Assembly (NCBI RefSeq): GCF_002760435.1
Contig: NZ_AUUU01000009.1
Location: 1-64,000 of the forward strand
Source: Clostridium sp. LS
GTDB lineage: Bacteria; Bacillota; Clostridia; Clostridiales; Clostridiaceae
Direction of reading: 5' to 3'
DNA length: 64,000 nucleotides
This document shows, one piece after another, positions 26,601 through 34,795 of this stretch. The translations under genes were made by a program, and so were the position numbers. Below the pieces are notes generated by a model. That model saw only the letters and a list, made by a program, of their open reading frames with translations, had not been told where the DNA came from and did no database searches. Every line of letters begins with the position of its first letter. The first letter of the stretch is position 1.

Positions 26601-26791
26601 ATAAGAAAACCAAAAATGCTGCAGATATGAGTGATTATTCAAAGCTACTTAATAAAGCAATATCAGGAATAAAGGGAGAAGAAGATAAGAAGGCACAGCA
26701 GAGCATTTTTGACTTTGGAGGATATGAAAATAGCTTTGAAAATGTAAGCAGTGACGATTTTGAGTTAGTATCCTTTCTCGTTGTAGAGTAG
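23624..26791 (+). CDS. PLD-like/SNF2-type helicase of the restriction cluster
   Basis: About 1055 aa. The N-terminal 200 residues include a phospholipase-D-like segment (LMLIDNDYAVFGDSSLE). The SF2 core has DSVGLGKTFEA (Walker A, about 275), VIDESHNFRN (DESH box), MLSATPVNN, and motif VI IQRFGRIDRIG; an insert of mixed helices separates the two RecA lobes. The start is uncertain: GTG 23624 has GGGGGT 7 bp upstream, while GTG 23609 is further 5'. It is followed at 11 bp by the DUF4391 gene, then Mod and Res. I read it as an accessory translocase of a type III-like system; a stand-alone defence helicase is the alternative. Confidence 0.82.
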   Translation: MSGIINSNEQLINKVNSVLSNKKSSRVNIINDKLTLSVFSELKENMSKVKDINLVIRDSAYIPSGREISREFEISRTVNDMLFNSYDIIEKNKLNHLNKARSMHEFIEKHVNVKRVKNKAIVKSNLMLIDNDYAVFGDSSLEITKKALTGLFKTINFNVELTDKEQVQQLSKNFELLWNSKEYTEDFKKQLLESLNFIYKEYGPEFIYFFTLNELFGDNLDSDIEKFENDRIGFKDTEIWSSLFKFQKDAVVSAIRKIEKYNGCIIADSVGLGKTFEALAVIKYYELRQHRVLVLTPTKLYDNWESFRNSYIDNRFARDRFAFDIVCHTDLSRQSGRARSGLDLSRINWGNYDLLVIDESHNFRNRNENPEKMTRYGRLINEIVKKGVKTKVLMLSATPVNNSLTDLKNQLSVIKIDDDKAFKEEGIPSIDGVLRKAQREINEWMKEANRSKNILLDRLPSEFFKLLEMITISRSRKHITQYYGNDNVGKFPDKLPPKTFNPEIDSKEKFLKFKETNEVLEKLKLAVYSPMSYIKPQYKEYYREKYQTVYGDRVIFYHEQRELITATLHRFNLFKRLESSVYSFGETIRRLMERIDNYINVITKDLEQKLNLEVDDIDDEDEVTLDYKYEINVKHLMSQNFLEDLLYDKDILKNIMKEVKEILENDRDEKLRTLEDVIVNKIIATPYNQGNRKILIFTAFADTANYIYESIADELKKHRINTACITGSGEPKTTLSGIKKEFNTVLKHFSPKSKLGEELPKEMQIDVVVATDCISEGQNLQDADCVINYDIQWNPVVLIQRFGRIDRIGSKNDKIAMINFFPNMELNEYLQLEQRVKGKMMAANLSSTGDEDILSPEMNDFIFRKKQLERLKNEVVDIEDLNDNISLTDLNMNDYLYELAGFVRQNLDVKRVPRGVYSVAQGGKKGCIFCFKHLRDEAKPKSESSLYPYYLMYVLENGEIYFGNSSARETLKEFRKLTYGKVEPDRLLLERFNKKTKNAADMSDYSKLLNKAISGIKGEEDKKAQQSIFDFGGYENSFENVSSDDFELVSFLVVE

Positions 26792-26802
26792 GAGGTGCCT
26801 TA

Positions 26803-27525
26803 ATGTTTAATCTTCCATTAGACTATGAAGTTAATAAAAAGTTTGATATAAAGATGTTTACAACCTCCCAGCTTACTCCAAAGGAGAAGAAGTACTTTAA
26901 AGATAATGTGGTTCAAATAGAATTAAAATATCAAATAACAGGAGAAGATATTGCATCATTTATTGATGATGAACATAATTGTCAAGCTATAATGTTTTTT
27001 GAGGTTGAAGTTAAGGCGTTAAAAAGTGCAAAAGCTATAGGAGAAATTATTCAAAGGGTTGTAAAACCATTAGTAGTGATAAGATTCTTTGATTTCAAGG
27101 GGACGGAAAACTATTGTTTTGCGTACAAAAGGCTGAATAAACTTGATAATACCCAAATAGTTATAGATGAAATGATATTAACACCTATATCATCAATTTT
27201 CATGCAGAATGAAACTAAAGATTTAATATCAAAGTTTTTAGATTTTGACGAAGTTAAAAACAAGGTTAATAAGCTATCATATTATTATGAAATGTTTAGC
27301 AAAGCTGCAGTTATTAGTAATAGGACATATTTTTCTGGATACAAAGGTATTTTATCATCAAATATATTCTATGACATTGATACTATGAAATTATTGACGG
27401 GCCTTTTAAGAGAACTTGAAGGCTTTGAGAGAGAAAAGAGTATTGCCAATACTGTGTCAGAGAAGGCGCAGATTAATATGAAGATTAAGAATACCCTTGA
27501 TAAAATCAATAAACTTACAGAGTGA
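26803..27525 (+). CDS. DUF4391-type protein of the restriction cluster
   Basis: 240 aa; GGAGGTG before the ATG. The pattern matches DUF4391 proteins: N-terminal MFNLPLDYEVNKKFDIKMF, an acidic FFEVEVKALKSAKAIGEIIQR block, and a C-terminal coiled coil (about 200-240). Function unknown; the family commonly sits between a helicase and a type III methyltransferase. The VEVKALK segment could mimic an ExK strand of a nuclease, but no full catalytic set is visible. It ends 14 bp before the methyltransferase start, whose ribosome binding site overlaps its stop. Confidence 0.72.
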   Translation: MFNLPLDYEVNKKFDIKMFTTSQLTPKEKKYFKDNVVQIELKYQITGEDIASFIDDEHNCQAIMFFEVEVKALKSAKAIGEIIQRVVKPLVVIRFFDFKGTENYCFAYKRLNKLDNTQIVIDEMILTPISSIFMQNETKDLISKFLDFDEVKNKVNKLSYYYEMFSKAAVISNRTYFSGYKGILSSNIFYDIDTMKLLTGLLRELEGFEREKSIANTVSEKAQINMKIKNTLDKINKLTE

Positions 27526-27538
27526 CAGGAGGATAAAC

Positions 27539-29431
27539 ATGGAGAACAAAGTTACTAAGGAGATATTCAATCCTATAAATGAAAATATCAAAAAGCTTGA
27601 GAGTCTGTTTCCGGAGATAGTAAAAGATGGACAAGTTGATTTCGAAGCATTAAAGCAGGAGCTTGGTCAGTTTGAAGAGATAGGTAATGAGAAGTATGAA
27701 CTTACATGGCCTGGGAAAACACAAGCAAAACAGCTTGCCAATACAGATATAATTGGTAAAACATTAAAATATGTACCAGAGGACAGCAAGAATCCAGAGA
27801 CTACTGAGAATTTATATATTGAGGGAGATAATCTTGAGGTATTAAAGCTTTTGAGAAATTCTTACTATGGAAAGGTTAAAATGATTTATATTGATCCACC
27901 ATATAATACGGGGAATGACTTCGTTTATAAAGACAATTTCACAATGGAAGTTATTGAAAATGAAAAAATAGAAGGTAATATAGATGAAGAAGGCAATAGA
28001 CTAATTAAGAATCAAGAAGGAAGTGGAAGGTTTCATTCTAACTGGTTAAATATGATGTATCCACGCTTGAAAATAGCTAAGGATTTATTAAGTGATGATG
28101 GTATTATATTTATAAGTATAGCAAATCAAGAAATAGATAATTTGAAAAAAGTATGTGATGAGATATTTGGAACTACAAATTTTTTGGGAATTATTGATTG
28201 GGAAAGTAAAACAAAATGTCAAAATACCAAGACAGCAAAATACCAATTGCAGAACAAACAAGAATATATTTTAGTGTATAAAAAATCATCTTTGAGATAT
28301 GAATTTTCGCTGAAGTTAACTGAGCTTAGAGTATACCCCGAAATTGATGAGAATGGAAGAAAATATAGATTAGAACAAATAGGAGAAATGTCTGCCAGTG
28401 GAATCAGGGGTAGAAATACTATGATATTTTCTATTGATGGAATATACCCTAAAGAGGGAAATCAATGGAAATATGGGATTGAAACAATTGAAAAATTTAG
28501 AGAAAGAGGGGACTTATTAATAAAAAATGGAAAGGCGTATTTTCGTATTAGAGAATTTGATGAAGAAGATAAAATGGAGCCATTTTGGTCGTTTATATCA
28601 AAAGAAATTGGAACGGCAGAAACTGCAAAAGCGGAATTAAAAACGATAATTGGTGAACATGGGTTTGAGACAGTAAAGCCTGTTGCTTTGATTAATAAAT
28701 TGATATTTCATGTTTGCGCTAATGATAAAAATTCTGTTATTCTCGACTTTTTTTCAGGCTCTGGAACAACTGCTCATGCTATAATGCAACTTAATGCTGA
28801 AGATAGAGGAAATCGTAAATTTATAATGGTACAACTTCTAGAACCTTGTGATGAAAAATCAGAGGCCTACAAAGCAGGTTATAAAAATATATGTGAAATT
28901 GGTAAAGAGCGAATACGTCGTGCAGGTGAAAAGATAAAAGAAGATTTTAAAGATAATGAAAATATTGAAAATCTTGATATTGGGTTTAAAGTCTTCCGTG
29001 TAGATGATACAAACATTCGATGGAATAGTGAAGTATTAAAAGAAGGTCAGATAACGATGGAGGAGTCTGCACTTAAGAATAAGGATTTAATTGATTTTAA
29101 TCCTGGCTTTACTGACATAGACGTAGTCTACGAAATAATGCTCCGCCATAGGGATTTTCCTCTAACATCAAAGATTGAAAAGCTCTCAAATATAGGAGAA
29201 AGAACGTACATCTTCGCTGATGCAATAGTTGTATGTTTAGAGGAAAAGGTAACAGACAAAATAGTTGATAGAATTGCAGCCATAGAGCCAAAGCCTATTA
29301 AAGTAATATTCCGTGATAGTGCCTTTGAGGATGATATCTCCCTAAAGCTTAATACAATGAACCGCCTTGATGCACAGCTTAAGAAACATAATCAAGGAAA
29401 AGAACAATCCTACAGAGTAGAGTTTATTTAA
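27539..29431 (+). CDS. Type III Mod-like adenine DNA methyltransferase
   Basis: 630 aa from ATG 27539 with AGGAGG upstream. Motif IV YIDPPYNTGNDF comes before motif I LDFFSGSGTTAHA, the order of beta-group N6-adenine methyltransferases and type III Mod subunits. The region between (about 190-380) is the variable target-recognition area and looks unlike its flanks, consistent with exchange. A C-terminal region (about 500-630) probably contacts Res. The protein should methylate one strand of an asymmetric site that cannot be predicted here. The Res helicase gene follows after 65 bp containing a perfect 11-bp inverted repeat. Confidence 0.88.
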   Translation: MENKVTKEIFNPINENIKKLESLFPEIVKDGQVDFEALKQELGQFEEIGNEKYELTWPGKTQAKQLANTDIIGKTLKYVPEDSKNPETTENLYIEGDNLEVLKLLRNSYYGKVKMIYIDPPYNTGNDFVYKDNFTMEVIENEKIEGNIDEEGNRLIKNQEGSGRFHSNWLNMMYPRLKIAKDLLSDDGIIFISIANQEIDNLKKVCDEIFGTTNFLGIIDWESKTKCQNTKTAKYQLQNKQEYILVYKKSSLRYEFSLKLTELRVYPEIDENGRKYRLEQIGEMSASGIRGRNTMIFSIDGIYPKEGNQWKYGIETIEKFRERGDLLIKNGKAYFRIREFDEEDKMEPFWSFISKEIGTAETAKAELKTIIGEHGFETVKPVALINKLIFHVCANDKNSVILDFFSGSGTTAHAIMQLNAEDRGNRKFIMVQLLEPCDEKSEAYKAGYKNICEIGKERIRRAGEKIKEDFKDNENIENLDIGFKVFRVDDTNIRWNSEVLKEGQITMEESALKNKDLIDFNPGFTDIDVVYEIMLRHRDFPLTSKIEKLSNIGERTYIFADAIVVCLEEKVTDKIVDRIAAIEPKPIKVIFRDSAFEDDISLKLNTMNRLDAQLKKHNQGKEQSYRVEFI

Positions 29432-29441
29432 GCTCAGGATG

Positions 29442-29464
29442 CATAATGATTAATAATCATTATG
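29442..29464. repeat. Perfect inverted repeat between mod and res
   Basis: CATAATGATTA and TAATCATTATG separated by one base. It lacks a T-run, so it is more likely an mRNA stability element or operator than a terminator. Confidence 0.55.
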
Positions 29465-29496
29465 TGCTATTTAGGAATACAGGAGGGAGATAAAGT

Positions 29497-32400
29497 ATGA
29501 CGCAAAAAATAGTGTTTAATTTTGATGAAAGTTTGGAATATCAGCGAAATGCTATAAATGCAGTTGTTGATCTTTTCAAAGGTCAGGATAGGGAGCTTGG
29601 AGATGTAATTTACAGGGGTGCAACACGCCATATAAAAAGACTTGGTGAAAAGGACCCAGTAAGAAATAGACTTGATATTGGACCAAGTATAATCCTGAAT
29701 AATATGAGGGAAGTGCAAAATAATAATATGCTCTTTCCAAGCAATACCTTTGATACAGGATATAACTTTACTGTAGAGATGGAAACTGGTACAGGAAAGA
29801 CCTATGTATATCTTCGCTCTATTTTAGATCTTTATGAAGCTTATAACTTTATGAAGTTTATAATTGTTGTACCTACCGTTGCTATTAGAAAAGGTGTTGA
29901 AAAAAGCATAGAGATGCTAAAGGAACATATTAAAACACTTTATCATGGTCTTGATATATCAAAGCATGCTTTTGTATATGATTCAGATAACCCAGGAAAG
30001 CTTACAGACTTTGTTGAAGCAAGAGATTTAAGAATAGCTATAATGAATATCCAATCCTTCAATAAGGATACAAACAAAATAAGAAAAGAAGATGAAACAG
30101 GTAGAGTACTTTGGGATTTACTAAAGTATGTAAATCCTATTGTTATTATAGATGAACCGCAAAGACTTGAGGGCAGCAGTAAGAAAAAGAGTGCATCTTT
30201 AAGTGCAATTGAGGAGTTAAATCCTCTGTTTATATTAAGATATTCAGCCACACATAAAAAACTTTATAATCAAATATATAAGCTGGACTCTTATCAGGCT
30301 TATAAACAGGATTTGGTTAAAAAAATAGAAGTTAAAACTATATATAGCAATATAAGTAAAGACTATAATTATGTTAGATTTGTAGAGTTTACTAAAGATT
30401 TAAAGGCAAAGATAGAAATATTCTATAGTGAACCTGGTGGAAGTGTAAGGTTTAAGACATTTAATGTGTTAAAAAACGCACCATTATTTGAACTATCAGG
30501 GGGACTGCCTCAGTACAAAAATATGGTTGTATTAGAAGATCCACATAAAATAAATGGCCTTAAGATTGGGTTAGGAGATGATGTTCTCGTCCTCAAGGAA
30601 GGAGAGAATAACTATGATGTTGATGAGCTTGATTTGATTAGAATTCAAATAAGGCTGACAATACAAAAACACTTTGAAAAGCAGTTAAAAATACTTGAAA
30701 AAGGTTATAAAATTAAGGTGATTTCACTTTTCTTTATAGATGCTGTAAAGAACTTTAGAGACAGTGAAGCAGCAGATGGCAGAGGGCTGTATGCTAAAAT
30801 ATTCGATGAAGAATATGCAAAGATTATCCTTGACCCAAGATACAATGAAGTCTTTAGAAAGTATCCTGAGCTTTTTACTGATTATAAAAGTGTTCAGAAG
30901 GTGAGAGAAGGATATTTTGCTCGTGATAAGAAGAATAATGAGACTGAAGTAGACGGTTTTGATTGGTCTAAGGATGAAATTGAGATGAATAAAAAGGCTC
31001 AAGAGGATATAGAGAGAGGAATTCAGCTAATACTTGATAAAAAGGATGAACTTATATCCTTCGATGAACCACTTGCATTTATATTCTCCCATTCAGCCCT
31101 TAGAGAAGGATGGGACAATCCGAATGTATTTCAGCTTTGTACACTAAAAAAGGGAAGCTCAGAAATAGCAAAGAAGCAGGAGATTGGACGTGGACTTAGA
31201 TTACCAGTAGATATACATGGTAATAGATGCTTTGATGAGGATGTAAATGTTCTAACTGTTATAGCCAATGATTACTATGACCATTTTGCAGAAGCACTAC
31301 AAAATGATTTTAGTAGTGAAGCTGGATTTAAGAAGGAAGAAGTAACTTATGATATAGTATACAGAACCCTTGAGGAAGCAGGTATGCCTAAGGAGTTCAT
31401 AGTTGCGGAAACAGTGGAAGCTTTCAAGGTGGAATTAACTGATGCTGGAATTATTAATCCAAAGAACAATGAACTTACTAAAAATGCAGCTGATATATTA
31501 TATTATGAATTTAAAAATCCTACACTAAAAACCTTTGAAATCAAAATCAAAGAAAGATTTATAGATAATATGCAAAATAAAGGAAGCCGCAGAATTGAAA
31601 TCAAAAATGGCGATGAAGAACCTGTTGTTAATGGATACCATAGTTTTGTTACTGAATCAGAGTTTCAAAAACTATGGATAGAACTTAAAAATCGTATAGT
31701 TAAGAGAACTATGTATCAGGTTAAAATTGATAATGAACAGTTTATTAAAGAATGTATTGATGATTTAAATGAGAAATTAAGCTACAAGGCACTTAAAAGA
31801 GAATTTGAAGTAGCCACAGGTAAGGGAGATTATGACGAATCTAGGAAGTTTAAGTTCGATGATCCAGCAAAGGTAAGCCTTGCTCTTGGTGACGAAAACA
31901 TTGAGATTATAAAAAGCGATTTTGAAATTACAAATTATCTTATGCATCATACAATGCTTCCAAGAAAGGCCTTGTTTAGGATTATTTCACAATTGAAAAA
32001 CAAAAAATTCCTTCAGAAACAAGTAGTTCTTGATGAAGTTATGAAAGCTATATTAGACAAACTAACAGAGTTTAAGGCTAAAAATATTGACTATGAAGTT
32101 ATAGATGGATATCTCTTTGAGGAAAGTTCTATATTTTCTGTGGAAGAGATTGAAAGAAGTATGGTAGACAATAAAAGGGCTTATAAAACCAAGGGAGATT
32201 ATAAAAGAACACTTCATAAGTATATAAGAGTTGATAGCGATGGAGAATTTAAATTTGCAAAGAGTCTTGATGAAGACCCAGAGGTGCTGCTATTTACTAA
32301 GCTTAAAAAGGGTGGTATTGTAATTGATACTCCTTATGGAAATTATTCACCTGACTGGGCTATTATCCATAAGGTAGATGATTTAGCGGCTAAACTTTAT

Positions 32401-32586
32401 TTTATAGTTGAAACAAAATGCGATAAAGAAAAGAAGGATCTGACTCAGGTAGAAGATGCTAAAATCAATTGTGCAAAGAAGCATTTTGCTAAGGTTTCAG
32501 AAGATATTACCTTTGATTGGGTTAACAGCTATAACAAGTTTAAAGAGCTGGTGCAGAAAGATATCTTAAGGAGAAGGAGCATTTAA
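29497..32586 (+). CDS. Type III Res-like restriction helicase/nuclease
   Basis: 1029 aa; AGGAGGGAG before the ATG. The SF2 core begins METGTGKTYVYLR (Walker A, about 97). Motif II is IIDEPQRLEG, the DEPQ/DEPH variant seen in type III Res. Also present are YSATHK and a motif VI region QEIGRGLRLPVD. A C-terminal PD-(D/E)xK nuclease is visible as YSPDWAI ... YFIVETKCD. With the upstream Mod it should form a type III enzyme that translocates and cuts unmodified DNA. It is the last gene of the cluster; a GC-containing hairpin follows. Confidence 0.88.
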   Translation: MTQKIVFNFDESLEYQRNAINAVVDLFKGQDRELGDVIYRGATRHIKRLGEKDPVRNRLDIGPSIILNNMREVQNNNMLFPSNTFDTGYNFTVEMETGTGKTYVYLRSILDLYEAYNFMKFIIVVPTVAIRKGVEKSIEMLKEHIKTLYHGLDISKHAFVYDSDNPGKLTDFVEARDLRIAIMNIQSFNKDTNKIRKEDETGRVLWDLLKYVNPIVIIDEPQRLEGSSKKKSASLSAIEELNPLFILRYSATHKKLYNQIYKLDSYQAYKQDLVKKIEVKTIYSNISKDYNYVRFVEFTKDLKAKIEIFYSEPGGSVRFKTFNVLKNAPLFELSGGLPQYKNMVVLEDPHKINGLKIGLGDDVLVLKEGENNYDVDELDLIRIQIRLTIQKHFEKQLKILEKGYKIKVISLFFIDAVKNFRDSEAADGRGLYAKIFDEEYAKIILDPRYNEVFRKYPELFTDYKSVQKVREGYFARDKKNNETEVDGFDWSKDEIEMNKKAQEDIERGIQLILDKKDELISFDEPLAFIFSHSALREGWDNPNVFQLCTLKKGSSEIAKKQEIGRGLRLPVDIHGNRCFDEDVNVLTVIANDYYDHFAEALQNDFSSEAGFKKEEVTYDIVYRTLEEAGMPKEFIVAETVEAFKVELTDAGIINPKNNELTKNAADILYYEFKNPTLKTFEIKIKERFIDNMQNKGSRRIEIKNGDEEPVVNGYHSFVTESEFQKLWIELKNRIVKRTMYQVKIDNEQFIKECIDDLNEKLSYKALKREFEVATGKGDYDESRKFKFDDPAKVSLALGDENIEIIKSDFEITNYLMHHTMLPRKALFRIISQLKNKKFLQKQVVLDEVMKAILDKLTEFKAKNIDYEVIDGYLFEESSIFSVEEIERSMVDNKRAYKTKGDYKRTLHKYIRVDSDGEFKFAKSLDEDPEVLLFTKLKKGGIVIDTPYGNYSPDWAIIHKVDDLAAKLYFIVETKCDKEKKDLTQVEDAKINCAKKHFAKVSEDITFDWVNSYNKFKELVQKDILRRRSI

Positions 32587-32592
32587 GCATGA

Positions 32593-32633
32593 AGGGAAAG
32601 GCTTTGGAATTTATAAGGTTTCAGGCCTTTTCC
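32593..32633 (+). terminator. Terminator after res
   Basis: GGGAAAGGC and GGCCTTTTCC pair around a 20-nt loop, soon followed by T-rich sequence. It separates the restriction cluster from the Gabija genes. Confidence 0.65.
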
Positions 32634-32746
32634 TATAATATTGACTATTTTTTTATTATTACAATAACTAAAAAAGTTATGCTTATTAAAAATCTATTTA
32701 AGTCATATTATATGAAAGTTTATTTTTTTATTAGTGGGTGATGGTT

Positions 32747-34795
32747 ATGGAAATAAATAAAATAAAATTAAAAAGCTTCAGATGTTTTGGCCCTACGGAA
32801 ACGGTTATTAGATTAAATGATTTAACGGCATTTATTGGGACAAACAGTAGCGGGAAAACAGCTGTACTTCAATCATTATTAAAACTGTTTGGAACTAACA
32901 CAAAAGATAGAGAAATAGTAAAGAGTGATTTTCATATACCCAAAGGGATATCCCCTGAAGAAGTAAATACTAATAGTTTATCCATAGAGGCTATATTGGA
33001 ATTTCCTGAATTGCTAGAGGATACTGATAAAAGTATTGCAGTTCCAGTATTCTTTAATAGAATGGTTATAAAAGAACCTGGCGTAACTCCTTACGTAAGA
33101 ATTAGATTAGAATCAGATTGGATGATAGGAAGTACTCCTGAAGGAGACATAGAAACTAATTTATGGTATATATTTTTACCTGAAGATAGTAATGAAGAAG
33201 AACAGGAAGGCGTTAATAAAATCAAGGTTCCAAGTCAAGAACGCTCAAGTATCCAAGTTATTTATGTGCCGGCAGTTAGGGAGCCTTCTGTCCAGTTAAA
33301 AAATGCAGCTGGTACAATATTATGGCGTATAATGAGAATGATAAAATGGCCTGAAGATATTGATTTGAAATTAAAAGATAAAGTAGATGAAGTGGATGTA
33401 TTATTTGATGATCAGCCTGCTGTTAAATACATAAAAAAGGTAATTAACAAGGAATGGAAAAACTATCACAGGGATATTCGATATACAGAAGCAAACATTA
33501 AGTTTAATAGTGCCGAACTTGAAGACATATTAAAAAAGATGGAAATTGAATTTCTGCCAAGTGTAACAAATAAAGGCTATAAAATAGATTCTCTTGGAGA
33601 CGGGTTGAGATCTTTATTCTATTTATCACTGGTAAATTCTTTGTTAGAGATAGAAAAAAAGGCCAGTGAAGATACAGATAGACATGAGTTTAATAACACA
33701 ACATCAGCTGCATTAACAGTACTTGCAGTAGAAGAGCCTGAAAATCATGTTTCGCCGCATCTACTTGGCAGGATAATTAACAACTTAAATTCAATTGCTG
33801 AAAAAGCTAATGCTCAGATTTTAATTACTTCCCATACTCCAGCTATAATAAAAAGAATTGCCCCTGAATCAATACGCCATTTAAGAATCAGTAAGGAACA
33901 ATTCTCTACAGTATTAAATGAGATTAAACTACCTGAGAAAACTGATGAAGCATATAAGTATATTAAAGAAGCAGTGAGAGCATATCCAGAGCTTTATTTT
34001 GCAAGATTAGTTATTCTCGGTGAGGGTGACAGTGAAGAAATTGTTATTCCTAAGCTGTTGGAGTTGCTTGGACCTAAAATAGATAATAGTGGAATCTCAA
34101 TTGTTCCTCTTGGAGGCAGGCATGTTAATCACTTTTGGAAGTTGTTGAGCTCTTTAAAAATTCCATATATTACATTGCTTGATTTAGACACTGAGAGAGA
34201 AGGAGGGGCATGGGGTAGAATAAAATATGCTATAAAACAGCTTCTTAAAAATGGACATAACAAATATGAGCTTCTTTTGTTAAGAGATAATACTATATTG
34301 GATGATGACAGTCTTGAAAAAATGCATACATGGGAACTTGATTCAGAAAGATTAAATTCTTGGATTGTACGCTTAAATAAGTATAATGTATTTTTTTCTT
34401 CACCATTAGATATTGATTTTATGATGTTAGAAACATTTCCAGATGAATATAAACAAACTGCTCCTAAAAATGGAGGACCACGAATTCCTGACAAGTTAAC
34501 CAATTTAGGTGAGTTTAATAAAAAAGTAGAAAGTGCGGTAAGAGCAACTTTAAAGGATTATGGTGGAGATGGCAAAAGCTACAGTGAGGAACAAAGGGAA
34601 CTAATGATATGGTACAACTATCTTTTCTTGCAGCGTCAAAAGCCAAGTACGCACATAATGGCATTATCTAATATAGATAATAAGAAATTAAAGGATAACA
34701 TGCCAGAACCATTAAAAAAATTAGTAGTAGCCATCTATAGCAATTTAAAAGATGATCCATTTTCTGAATTAGGAGTAGGTGACGTTAATTTATGA
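32747..34795 (+). CDS. gajA: GajA-like OLD ATPase-TOPRIM endonuclease
   Basis: About 682 aa. The N-terminal ABC/AAA ATPase has Walker A FIGTNSSGKTAVL, the signature SLGDGLRSL, Walker B LAVEEPENHVS and switch ITSHTPAI. The C-terminal TOPRIM domain has LGEGDSEE and the acidic LLDLDTE. This is the class 2 OLD nuclease architecture, which pairs with a UvrD-like helicase; the two genes here overlap by 4 bp, the Gabija arrangement. Gabija GajA nicks DNA when nucleotides are depleted during phage infection. It is slightly longer than the reference GajA. The start is chosen at ATG 32747; GTG 32738 and ATG 32741 are in frame but none has a strong ribosome binding site. Confidence 0.82.
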   Translation: MEINKIKLKSFRCFGPTETVIRLNDLTAFIGTNSSGKTAVLQSLLKLFGTNTKDREIVKSDFHIPKGISPEEVNTNSLSIEAILEFPELLEDTDKSIAVPVFFNRMVIKEPGVTPYVRIRLESDWMIGSTPEGDIETNLWYIFLPEDSNEEEQEGVNKIKVPSQERSSIQVIYVPAVREPSVQLKNAAGTILWRIMRMIKWPEDIDLKLKDKVDEVDVLFDDQPAVKYIKKVINKEWKNYHRDIRYTEANIKFNSAELEDILKKMEIEFLPSVTNKGYKIDSLGDGLRSLFYLSLVNSLLEIEKKASEDTDRHEFNNTTSAALTVLAVEEPENHVSPHLLGRIINNLNSIAEKANAQILITSHTPAIIKRIAPESIRHLRISKEQFSTVLNEIKLPEKTDEAYKYIKEAVRAYPELYFARLVILGEGDSEEIVIPKLLELLGPKIDNSGISIVPLGGRHVNHFWKLLSSLKIPYITLLDLDTEREGGAWGRIKYAIKQLLKNGHNKYELLLLRDNTILDDDSLEKMHTWELDSERLNSWIVRLNKYNVFFSSPLDIDFMMLETFPDEYKQTAPKNGGPRIPDKLTNLGEFNKKVESAVRATLKDYGGDGKSYSEEQRELMIWYNYLFLQRQKPSTHIMALSNIDNKKLKDNMPEPLKKLVVAIYSNLKDDPFSELGVGDVNL

